Below are positions 23,001 to 35,000 of a stretch of 64,000 bases of DNA, piece after piece. Under the pieces are notes generated by a model, which worked only from the letters and a program-made list of their open reading frames with translations, did no database searches and was not told the DNA's origin. The stretch comes from Emydura subglobosa (Eukaryota > Chordata > Testudines > Chelidae), in contig ML679961.1 in assembly GCA_007922225.1 (NCBI GenBank), positions 61,259,430 through 61,323,429 of the forward strand, given 5' to 3'. Position numbers and translations under genes: made by a program. The stretch's first letter is position 1; each line of letters opens with the position of its first letter.

Positions 23001-26000
23001 GCTGAGGCCATAATAGTCAAGCACTAATAGTGCTGTCTTCTGGGGCACAGAGAGTGAGGCGTAGCGGACAGATTATTTTTTTCTTTAAAGATTAGCATCC
23101 TCAGACAAGGGCTGGAATAAGAAATGTAACAGATACATTTTTAAAGGGCTAGGCTCCTCCATTGAGCCTTAATCCATCACAATATACTTGGGAATTTGAA
23201 GCTGTCCCTTAAACAGCCCCTAGGGTGTGCTAGTGATCACAGCTGTCAAAAGGCACACTCCTGCCCCCAGTTAAAAACTGGGTGTGCCCTTGTACTTCCC
23301 ACTCTGTCCCTGGACAGCCTGATCTCATCCCCCCTTTATGTGGAGTTGAGAGGTGCTTTTGGATGGTTTCCTTCTTTCCCTCATGTTGTGAGGCTGCCTG
23401 ACTGTTTTGAACCAGTGAGTAACTATCCTGGTCTCATACTCTATAATTTATCCTTCTGAATGCAGCTCCAAGCCTTTCCCTGGAACGTGGACTCTCTTTA
23501 TTTTAATGTACAGTCTAGATCTTGCTCACAGATTTCACCATAGCAGGGTGGGACTTAAGAACCTGAATCAGTGATCTAAGAATAAACCTATTCAAAGAAT
23601 CCATTGGTTGCCTCCTGATCTCTGTGGATCTTGTATTCCAAGATGTTCAAACCATATTGGCCTGCAAGGGAGGGGAATTTTGGGAAACATTTGTGAGAGA
23701 AGTTGCATATGGGAAGAAATCTTTTCTACCCCTTTCCCTTGGAAATGGCCAAGGAGTCTCCAGAAATTAATGGCCAGTAGAAGGGGAATCTGTGCCCTTC
23801 GCTATTGAAGGGGACTCAATGGGAGAAGTCAAGGGGAATGAACTGAATTGAATCCTTCTCAGTCAGTGTTTTTATTTTGCTTTTCTTATGACACAAATTC
23901 ATAGACTCATAGAAGATTAGGGTTGGAAGGGATTCCAGGTGGTCCTCTAGTTCAACCCCCTCCTCAAAGCAGGACCAAACCCGACTTTGTCTTGAACAAA
24001 CCCAACCCACCCAAAACCCAAATCCAAAATTGTCTTGAACAACCACCTGTTGGCCTTGTACCCATGTGAACACACCTGGCAAACTACAATAACCGGACCT
24101 TGAGCGGGACAAAAACTTTGAACTCTAAAGCACTGTTATTCTGCAATTTAAATTAGGGTTTCGGGTGAGCCTGCCTTGTCTAGCACACATCTGTTTTATC
24201 TGGCCCCCCAATGCTGTGCTGTTTGAACAGAAGTGCCCCATGCTTTACCATTAAATAGTATGACAAGTCTGATTTAATCCAAATGAAAGCCCAGGAAACC
24301 AGATGTATTGAAGGCCAGGTGTTCTGGTTTTTTTGTTTTTTTACTTTTGTGGTTAAAATAATAAATAAATGAAAGCCTACTCAAATATATTACAAGGTGG
24401 CATATCAGGTCTGTCTTGCAAATTTTAAAACAACTGCTTTAAAAATTGCTTTAATCCAGTGCAGAAGTCTGGATTCTAAATCTCACTTCCCCCCCGCACC
24501 CATCCCGTAGGATATGACTGGGGGGAGGGGGGAGGGACTGGCTTGAAGAATTGGTGATAGGACATGGAGGAGGTGTCATTTGGCCACTGATGATGGAGGG
24601 CAGGAGTACCTACATGACTTGGAGGGCAGGAGTACCTACATGACTTAGAAGCCTGAGTCCCATTAAAAGTCAATGGGATTTAAGCTCCTACGGCACTTTG
24701 GTGCTTTTGAAAATTTTGCCTGGGGCTCTTCTATGTTTGTAAGGTTTATAAAGGGGGAAACAGCTCATCCCCATAAAACCTGTGAGCCCTGAATCCAGCT
24801 CTGCTTTTAGTGTTGTCTTTTCTAGTTTCCCATATATAATGTTGTCATTTTTTTATTTTGGAAGGTGATGAATGAAGAAGACTTTATTAAGAAGCTGGAC
24901 TGTAAGCCTGAGCAGCACCTAAAGGTGGTGTCCATCTTTGGGAATACTGGGGATGGCAAGTCGCACACCCTTAACCACACTTTTTTCTATGGTCGTGAGG
25001 TCTTTAAGACATCTCCAGCCCAAGAATCCTGCACAGTTGGTGTGTGGGCAGCCTATGATCCTGTCCGCAAAGTGGTGGTGATTGACACAGAAGGTCTGCT
25101 TGGGGCCACAGTGAATGTGAGCCAGAGAACACGGCTGCTTTTGAAGGTCCTGGCCATCTCTGACCTTGTCATCTACCGTACTCATGCTGACAGACTCCAC
25201 AATGACCTCTTCAAATTCCTTGGGGATGCTTCAGAGGCCTACCTGAAACATTTCACTAAAGAGCTGAAGGCAACCACAGCACGCTGTGGTTTGGATGTTC
25301 CCTTGTCCACTCTGGGTCCTGCTGTCATTATCTTCCATGAGACTGTGTACACCAAGCTACTGGGCTCCGGTGAGTAGAGAGAAAGAGACAGTGAATCAAA
25401 ATATAGCTAAATGTTATCTGTTAATTGGGCTGGACCTGTGGTCTAATAGTCAATGCTCTGGGCTGCCATGTGGAAGATCTGGGTTAGAATCCCGGTCTTG
25501 CTCACGTTTTAGACTGACAGAGGGTCTGCAGAGGCAGCATGCTATGCCCTGATGGTGGAGTGAGGGATTTATGTCACAGAGTAGCTACCTAGTTAGCCAA
25601 TTAAGGATCAACATTGATTAGTCTTGAAAGGAGTCCCCTCTGATCCTCCTCAACCTAGGACAGTAACTGTGGCTTTAGACCATGAGGGTGGATAACTGAG
25701 CGAGGGCAAGTGAAAGTAGGGGACCCTCAGATTATGACCGGGATGCAGAGGACCCTATCACAAAAATAAATGAAAACATATCCCACTTACAAAACTAAAT
25801 GGGTAAGAGGTATGAAATGGACTTGTTTATTCTGGGGATTGGTGCCGTTCAGAAGGGAATCCACCCCCCAACACACACCACATGTGGCAATGCACAGTTG
25901 TCCGGCTTGAGGGACAATTATGGGATATGTGGGTTTTTTTAAAAAGGGCGAGGGATTTGCCTTCCTCTGAACCATACACCATATGCCATTGCTGAAAGCA

Positions 26001-29000
26001 GGTTCTAGGAGTTGGGAGACTGTTGGTCTGACCTGAAATGGCTAATTCTGTGTTGCTGTTTTTTAGGGGAGGGTAGACATAGACACTCCCTTTCCTGCCA
26101 TAAAATCTGCATGTAGAATGACCATCTAAGGAGTAGTGGGAATGAAGGTACTAACACTGAGCCTGTCATGGTGTGGCCTGGAGCCAAGAACTGCTGAGTT
26201 CTAACACACCTTTACATAAAGTTAGTTTATTTAGTGTCTGATATTGCAAATTGGCCTCTAATTTTTGGTGCCCAGCTTTAGATCAGTAAATCCAGATTTT
26301 CAGAGATACTGACCACTCATAATTCCCATTGATTTCTGTTTTAGCTGTGGATGCTGAGCATCTCTAAACTTCAGTTGTAGGGGACTAACACTGCATCCAA
26401 AATCAGAAGCCACTTTTGAAAATGTTTCATTTTTCCAATGGATGAAATGTGGAATATTTGTTTATCTGCATCACAGAAGGGTGGTGAGGAGTAGTTAGGA
26501 ATGTGAATATAGCACTTTGCATTGTTAAAGCACTGCCTGATTGTTAAATAGTATTATGCTAATCCAGCAGTTGTTAATATACCTGTTACGGCTTTTGAAT
26601 GGGTATAGATCACCCCTCTGAGATGCCTGAGAAACTCATCCAGGATCGCTTCCGGAAACTGAGCCGCTTCCCCGAAGCTTTCAGCTCAATCCACTACAAG
26701 GGAACGAGGACGTACAATCCCCCCACGGACTTCTCAGGACTTAGGAGAGCTGTGGAGCAGCAGCTTGAGAACAATACCACCCGTTCCCCCCGGCAACCTG
26801 GGGTTATCTTCAAAGCGCTGAAAGTAAGTAATTTGCTGCAGAGTGTGGCTCGCCAGGGGGTTAGGGAGAGGCACACAGGGTCCTTATTCATGTCTGTGAA
26901 GCATTCCCAAGTATCATGAACCTAATAAAGTTCCATACAAAGCTCTAATGCAGAATTGCAGATATCTGGAGAAAAGGCAAATCTTCAGTGTATCTCATGT
27001 AGACATATAATGGTTGAATGGGCTGGGTGGACCTCTCCTGGGGGAAGCCAGCAAGAGAGGAGGAGAATAAAGAAGATCTGATGGAGATCCCCTGAAATAT
27101 CAGATTGAAAGGTTGAAGGAGCATCAGAAGAGCAAAATCTCAAACCCACACCTGGGAGGAAACTGACTGGGGGAGGAAAGACTTTATTGCAAGTGACAAA
27201 CAGTTCATGGAGTATGTTTACAAAGACGCTCATGGATCTGGCCAGGAGGAGGTTATTAGTAACTTTCTTAAGAGCAGCATCCATGCAGTGATAAGGGTAG
27301 AAACTGAATTCAGCTTGGAAAAGATGATGACTAAGTAGAGGTCTATAAAATCATGAATGGGCTGGAGAAAGTGAATAAAGAAGTCTTTTTTATTCCTTCA
27401 CATAACACAAGAACCAGGAGTCATCCAATGAAATTAAGTGGCAGCAGGTTTAAAACAAAAAAAAGGAAGTATTTCTTCACACAACACAGTCAACCTGTGG
27501 AACTGTTTGCCAGGGGATGTTGTGAAGACCAAAACTATAGCGGGTTCAAGATAGATAAGTTCATGGAGGATAGGTCCATCAATGGCCATTAGCCACAATG
27601 GTCCGGGATACAACCCCATGCTTTGGGTTTCCCTAGCTCCTGACTGTCAGAAGCTGGGCATGGACAATGGGGTGGATTACTCGCTGATTGCCTGTTCTGT
27701 TCATTCCCTCTGAAGCACCTTGCATTAGCCACTATCAGAAGACAAGATACTGGGCTAAGATGGACCAGCGGTCTGACCCAGTAGGGCCGTTCCTATTTTC
27801 TAATTGTAAGGGATCTAAAAGGTGAGGAAGTAAAAGCACTGCCACTGGGTACAGACCATATACTCAAGGAGCTGGGAGGCAAAGGGAAGGAGGGAGATGC
27901 GGCAGTAGCTGGAGAAGCAAGTGAGATCAAGGGAGGAGGGATTGTTAGGATTAGATACAGTAGCATACTTGAGGGCTGATGGAAAGGAGCTGGAGAGGTG
28001 GAAGAGAGAGACTGAAGACCTATCTAATATATCTATGTCCTTACAGGACTCTTATCACCATAATACCTGAGGGCTTCCCAAGTATTTAAAAAATAAGAAT
28101 AACAATCACTCCCAATAGAGGAGAAAAAGCATGATTATTTTTTATGCATGTATGCTTGTGATGAATTTAGTTCTCCCTCAGTAAGTTGAAGAAAAGAGTT
28201 TTGCATCTACTTCTGAAAATGGTTATTTCTGTGGCCACTATTATTTCCTGAGGGAGTGAGTTCCATGGTCTGGATCTGGCTTCTGTGAAAATTCTGACTC
28301 CTGAACTCAGATACTGCTTTCTGTTGGTGGACATTTTCATTGCTCCAGGGGAATGTAGCTGTCATGGGAGGTCAGAGTTGTGAAGAGAAAGGTGAGTTGT
28401 CAGGGGGTTAGGGCCAGTCCCAGAGAGGACTGTGAATATCAGAACACATGCCTTGAATGAGACTCTGTATTCAGTGGACAGTATGTACAGATAAAAGAAT
28501 GTTGGGCTGCAGTTTTCACAGTGACCTGTGTTACTAAGCAGACTGGCTGCTGTATTTTGTGCCAGTTGGAGCTTTTTTAGGGTCTGTCGCTTCATTACTA
28601 GATATGAATTGCAATAATCAAGTCTGGAGATCATAAATGTGGGGATCACCGTGCCCAGGTTTGTATCTGATAGGGTAGAGAGCAGTCTTTGAGCCTCTCT
28701 CAGGTTTAAAAAATAAATAAATAAGGGGTGTGTGTGTGGCATTTTTTGTCACAATGGTTATTTAGCCATCCAGTAGCTTTGAGGAGTCCAAAAGGACCCC
28801 AAGGCTGTGGTCTGACTGAACAATCTGAGAGCAGATGTTCTCAAAAGTGGGAGATGTTTCCTCTATAACAAGTCCTTCAGAGCTCTTCCCTCTCCTTATC
28901 AGCATTGCCTCAATTCTTCTCTGGTTTGAGACTTAGCCAGTTGCTCTTCATCCAGGTGCTGATTTCAGGTAGGCATTGGGAAAGCTGGGAGCCAGTACTG

Positions 29001-32000
29001 TTTGCATTAGACATAAAGGAGACATACGAACTGGGTATAATCCATGTGGGGCTGGCACTACGGTCTGTGTTGTTTCACCATCTCTGCCGCTGGCTTTCTA
29101 CAGATGTTGAATTGTATGGAAAAGGATTGACTCTTGTGAGATTCTGCTCCTGAAGGCTTCAAAGAGGAAGGACCATTGCCTATGGCAGCCCTCTAGCCTC
29201 AGTCTGAGAAGGACCTGAGATATTTTAATCAAGGCATTTAACCCCTGCAGCTTCTTGGACTTGAGCCAGGATTATTTTGTGACTGGCCACAGAGAGGTCA
29301 GAGCAAGCTGAGTATGGATGTCTTCCCTTGTCTATGGACAGCAGATGATTGTACACCAGAGAAACAAGTGCTGTCTCTATGCCCTGTTCTGGTCTGAAGC
29401 CTAACTGAGAGAAATCCAGGATCCTAGTGAGCTGAAAGATGGCACCGGAGACTGTTTTTTATTAGCTTCTTGATGAGCTTGCAGTTCCATAAGCCAAGGG
29501 GATACTGGGATGGCAGCTACCATATGGGAAGGAAGAGACTAGAGGGAGCTTACGTAAGGAGGAACAGTTTAACTTGACCTGCTTCACCCCTCCTGAAGTA
29601 GCACTACTAAACATTTAATGTAAGAATGGCCATACTGGCTCGGCACAATGATCCATCTAGCCCAGTATCATGTCTTCCGACAGTGGCCAATGCCAGACGC
29701 TTCAGAGGGAATGAACAGAAAAGGGCAATTATCGATTGATCCATCCACTGTTGTCTAGTCCTAGCTTCTAGCAGGCAGAGGTTTAGGGACACCCAGAGCA
29801 TGGGGTTGCGTACCTGACCATCTTGGGTAATAGCCATTGATAGACTTACCCTCCATGATCTTGTAACAATTTTTTTTTTAAGCCCAGTTATACTTTTGGC
29901 CTTCATAACACCCCCTGAAAGACTTGCTTTAAACAATTTGACAGATTTACAGTGCTTTTCAAAACAGTATGGTACTTGTCTTTTCCAAAATGTCTCACAA
30001 AGTAAAAATAATCGAGTTTTAATTATTACTACATTATTATTTTACTTTGTGTTTAGTCACCCTAGGGATCATCAGGAATCGATTCCTTGGCAGAGATTGA
30101 TCCATACATAAAAGTCTGTACATACAACACTGTATTAGAGACGGTGGTCAGAGCTGGTGCTAGCCCTAAGCAGGAATATTTTTAGGACTTCCCTCCCCAC
30201 AGTACTAAAACAGGCAAGTTCTTATAAAAAAAAAAAAAAAAAAAAAGTGAATGGGGGCCCCTTTAAGCTGCTTGGGGTCCTAAGCAATTGTTTAGTCTGC
30301 TTTTGTATAGCACCGCCTCTGACTCTGGTAACTCTAAAGTAGTAGTGAGATATTTAGGTCACTTGTTCAGCTCTTCAGTATTATTTTGATGGACTCTCCA
30401 GGAAAACATTACATGGACAGAGTTGCCTATTGGAGGTGATGTTTAGTTCAGGTTTCAAAACCTGTACAAATGAAACTTTAAAATAACATTATTCTACCTC
30501 TTTAAAACACTAAATGTAGCTTTTAAATAATTTATAGGAAAGGTATAAGAACTAGGGTTAGACCCTGTAGCTCAGTGTTAGCAGTGGTGGGCACATTATA
30601 AATGCACAAGATAGACAAAGGTCAGCCATTTTGGTACAATGGAGAGATCCATGTTGTTGCGAGGGTAACTGAGATTCAGGATCTGGTAGCCAGCTAGACT
30701 CAGATTTGCAGCAAATGTTTTCCTACAAGAGAAAGTATTTTCATATTTTTAATTCTGTAGATAAAGATTTGACCCTTGGGACCAATAAAGGTCAGGAACA
30801 GAGCTCCACAGGGAGGGTGTACGATTCTGAGTATCTAATGGGGGAGGTGTGTGGGAAGAGTCTGTTTTGGTTTGGTTTGGTTTGGTTTTTTTTTTTTTTA
30901 GTGAAAGAAGAAAATTTTTGAGAGGATTTCTTCACCATTCCCCCAGCATGTGTGCTGTGGTGTTTTATTTTTCTCATGTATTTAAGGACTATTGTCACCT
31001 CCCCAAACATTTTGTCCAGAGGGTTGCCAGCTCACATCCAGCCCACATCAGTAATAATCAAAAGGCACTAACATTTGAGAGCCATTTAGTGGTTTGTGTG
31101 GAATGTGTTTGGCCTCAGTCCAGGTCCTAGTGGAGAAGTGTCTCCATTACAGGAGCTACCATCACAACTGGCCTTAAGTATCATGCTTGTTTGCAGTCTG
31201 AGCTGAAAAGCCAAGGACTGAATTGGCCTGTGGAGAGCAAGCTCCCTTTTTGCCACATATGTGGTCCCTGCAGAATAGGCTTGAGGCACTTTGACGAGGC
31301 CCCATGAGGGAAACTTGCACTATTTCACCATCGCTAAATTCATTTAAAAAAAAAAAAAAAAGACAAATGACAATTAGTGCTAATTAATGTACGTCACCCG
31401 TCACCTAGTTCAAACCTTGTACAGTGTATTGAAAATGTAGAGGCAAGTGCTGTTTCCTTTGCTGTGGAATACAAAACCCTTTTTATCCAGCTATTTTCTC
31501 TGTGTCTATGTAACCTTCTTCTTCCAACCCTTTCTGCCCTATCATGGAAGTTAGAGATGGAAAAAACTCTGGAGATCATCCAGTCCATCTGCCTGCCACA
31601 TGCAAGATTGTTGATCTTGTTGTTAGAAGGAAGGGAGAGGAGATTATATTTTTCCTTTGTAGCTCATACTTATATGGTTTCCTGGTCAGTGTAGCCAATT
31701 AGCGACACATCCCAACTGGTCCTCTTCCAGAGAGGAACCCATGAAGTATCCATGAGAAGCCTCTCAGGATGTCCGTGAAGACATGTACCTTTCCAGAAGG
31801 CTATCACTGGCCTGGTGAATCAATGTGCTTGTTGTTCCTCAGCAATTTCTCTCACCTTATCTGACAGGCATTGAGCGACCGGTTCAGTGGAGAGATCCCC
31901 GATGACCAGATGGCTCACAGCTCCTTCTTTCCGGATGAGTATTTTACCTGCTCTTCTGTATGCCTCAGCTGTGGGTAAGTAGGCAAGAAACTCACCCTCG

Positions 32001-35000
32001 TCCCTCTGGGAGACAGTACTGCCAAGGTCTGCAGCATCAGAATGTATTCTCATAGTGAGGTCACAAGTACCCCAAAGAAGCATCATCAGCATCAGGTAGT
32101 GACATCAGTGTGATAACACCTTAGTCTGAATACAGAATTTGTATGTTTCCCCTGACATCGGAGCCCATTTGAACTGCTTGAAAAGCAGTTCAATGCATGT
32201 ACTGTGGGGGCTGCTGTCTGTGGCACAGCTAGACAATATGGTCTTGTTTTCATGTATCTTTATGGCCCTACTTGAATTGTGGGATGATTGTCAAAAAATG
32301 GAGTCTGAGTTGTGGACAAGCCATGGAAAATTGCAGAAAAATAATAATGGACTTTATTATTTGCAGCAATAAAGTCCGTTATTACTTTGTCGCAATTTTC
32401 TGCTGTTGGCTGCCCGGGGCTTAGAGCGGGGGCTGCCACTTGTTGGCCACCTGGGGCTCCCACTTTCAGCCCTGTACACAGCGGGGCTCCCACTGTCAAA
32501 ACTGCGGTGGAACCGAAGTATTGCGGAATCTGCAATTTCCGCAGTGTCGCAATTTTGCCCACATCCCTTCCCAAGTAGTGTTCATAAGCATGTGATCTCA
32601 GAACTGTGCAAGTCCGCCAAAGGGCAGAGTGTGAAACGCGGGGTCTACAAAAATCCCGTGATGTCAAAAATAATTGCCACGTGAGACTTTCTGCAATATT
32701 CATTACATAAACATCACCAAATCAAATATCCACCCAGCCTTGGATTGTGACCTCTGGCCTGTGACTAGCAGCCACACTCCATGGGACTGATGATATTTTG
32801 CATACTGACCAGTCGGATGCATCAGAACTTGAGTGCAAGGCTTCTAAGGAAAGCCCAGGTAGTGCGGGAACTGGTGCTGGTAATTCAGTAGTTGGCAGTC
32901 ACCCCTCTGATACTGTACTGAGCTGTGTCAGCATGATGCCATGGAGGACTGTGCTGCTGGAAGTCCTGTCAATCAAATAAGATGTAAAACTAGGTTCCCA
33001 GTTTTTTGTGGTCATTAAAGATTCTCTAGCACTCTTTGTAAGAGCTGGGATGTTAGCTCTGGTGTCTTGGCCAAATTCCAAACATGCTTAGTTCCATCTA
33101 GATTCCCTGTGAAGCACCTATTCACTTCAAGCACTAAATTGCTGTATAATGTTGCTGTAAAACCGGTGTTGTACCTCACTCCATGATGGCTGCATTTCAG
33201 TGGCCCATGGCACATTTTTGTTGGATGTACAGCTTTTAAAGTGCTTTGGGATTAAATATAAGATATTGACTAAAACCTAGTTTAGTTCTGGCAACTTAAC
33301 TGACCTTATACAGAGGTCTGTCCTGTATCAGTGACTCTCTAGCCTGCTCACTGTTTGCTTTTGAACTCCAGGTGTGGCTGTAAGAACAGCATGAACCATG
33401 CAAAAGAAGGAGTTCCTCATGAAGCCAAAAGCCGCTGCAGATACTCCCATCAGTACGATAACAGAGTCTACACCTGCAAGGTGAGCAGAGCCCTAAGGAC
33501 AGGGTCCAGTACATGGAGAAGGAGAAGAGGGGAACCCACACCTTGGGAACATAGGTGGTGGATATAATAGGCTTGGGGAGGCTGTCTCCCCAAACAGCCA
33601 CTGCCAGAAGCTCCTGCTCTGCCTCTCTGCCCTGCCCATGTTCCACCCCCACTCCACCTGCTGCTCGTGCCCCTCCCCTGAGGTCTCCCCCAAGAGAGGC
33701 GAGCAGTGGGTGGGTGAGACCTCAGGGGAGGGGCAGAGAGGGAGCAGGGATGGAGCGTGGGCAAGGCCTCAGTAGGAGGTGGAGTGGGACCACAGTCTGA
33801 GCACTTGTGCACTCTCATTTACCCTCCCCAAAGGCAGGAGTCATGTGTCGCCTGTGCCTGGGAATGAGGAGTATTACTCACACATGCCTGTTGTCTTGAT
33901 CCTCTTCTCTGTTGAAGACTCATGCGAACAGCCCTTTGGCCTTGACTGAGTAACAAGATTCCAGTTGATCTTTAACAGTGTTTTGTTCTGTTTGACGGCA
34001 GCCCAGTTGACATACTGCTTGCATTTTTTGCTGTCTGAATAATTGAGGGCTGCTTTCCTGCTATTTACCAGGATAGGTGGAGCATTCGATTTTGCCCTTC
34101 AGTCTCTGTACACTGAATGTATAAGTTCTTTTATTGCTCTCCCTATTTCCTTCTGTCCACCCCTAATGTTAGTTGATTTATTTTTGAAATGCATGTAACT
34201 CAAAGGTCACGTGTAGGAGCCTGGGGGTTACTTCACACACAGCCATATTTGTATTGTTGTTTAGATAAATGACATCATTTGGGAAATAGTGGACAAAAAT
34301 TCCATTATCAATGATGGGATCCGTCACATGGGATCCATCCTTTAGCAAACAATCTCCACGCACACCAAATAAGGCCTTTAAACCCACTCATGACCAGACA
34401 GACACATGGGACTTGATGTCTGGGATTCCAAAACATGTTATTTTAATAAAACACTCATGTTCCAGGCTTGTTACGAACGTGGGATGGAGGTCAGTGTGGT
34501 ACCAAAAACATCTGCTTCTACTGATTCCCCTTGGATGGGCCTTGCCAAGTATGCCTGGTCAGGGTGAGTGCAGGAGCAGGCAGTCTTTCTGCTCTCCCTT
34601 TCCTTTCCTCTGCCAACTCCTTTGGGCCTTCAATCTCTGGTTAGGTAACAGTTCTCCTTGTTCCTCACTGCAGGTATGTGATTGAGTGCCCCAACTGTGG
34701 AGTGGTATACCGCAGCCGACAGTACTGGTTTGGGAACCAAGATCCTGTGGACACAGTAGTTAGGACAGAAATTGAACACGTCTGGCCAGGAGTAAGTCTG
34801 GTTGTTGGGGTGCTTTTGAAGTGTGGGTTGGTTGTTTGTTGCTTGCTTGCTTGCATAATGGCAGAAAAAATGGACTGATTCTCACTATGGCAGGTGCCCC
34901 TGCCGCTTGAAATATGGAGCCCCTTTCCAGAAAGGTCATCCTCAGGGCAAAAGGCAGCCAAGTTTTGCCCAAGTGGACATTAAAAACTGGATTGGACACA

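Larger units (their letters stand above)
8098..24864 (+). other. ZFYVE1: ZFYVE1 intron after the first coding exon (16.8 kb)
   Basis: No further exon-like sequence was found. The intron carries MIR, L2, hAT and Harbinger-type elements, listed separately. The rest (for example 10200-11900, 14200-14600, 20000-23800) is A+T-rich DNA without recognisable features. Confidence 0.85.
26824..31867 (+). other. ZFYVE1: ZFYVE1 intron rich in LINE relics
   Basis: This intron contains two CR1 pieces and a 1.4-kb antisense L2 relic (listed separately), a 21-A run (30226-30246), a TTTGG repeat (about 30867-30885) and a 16-17-A run near 31345. No exon was seen. Confidence 0.75.

Noticed and set aside
24868..25377. 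Independent translation start MNEEDF
   Set aside because: GTG at 24865 follows a splice acceptor and codes Val166 of ZFYVE1; the phase and homology fit an internal exon.
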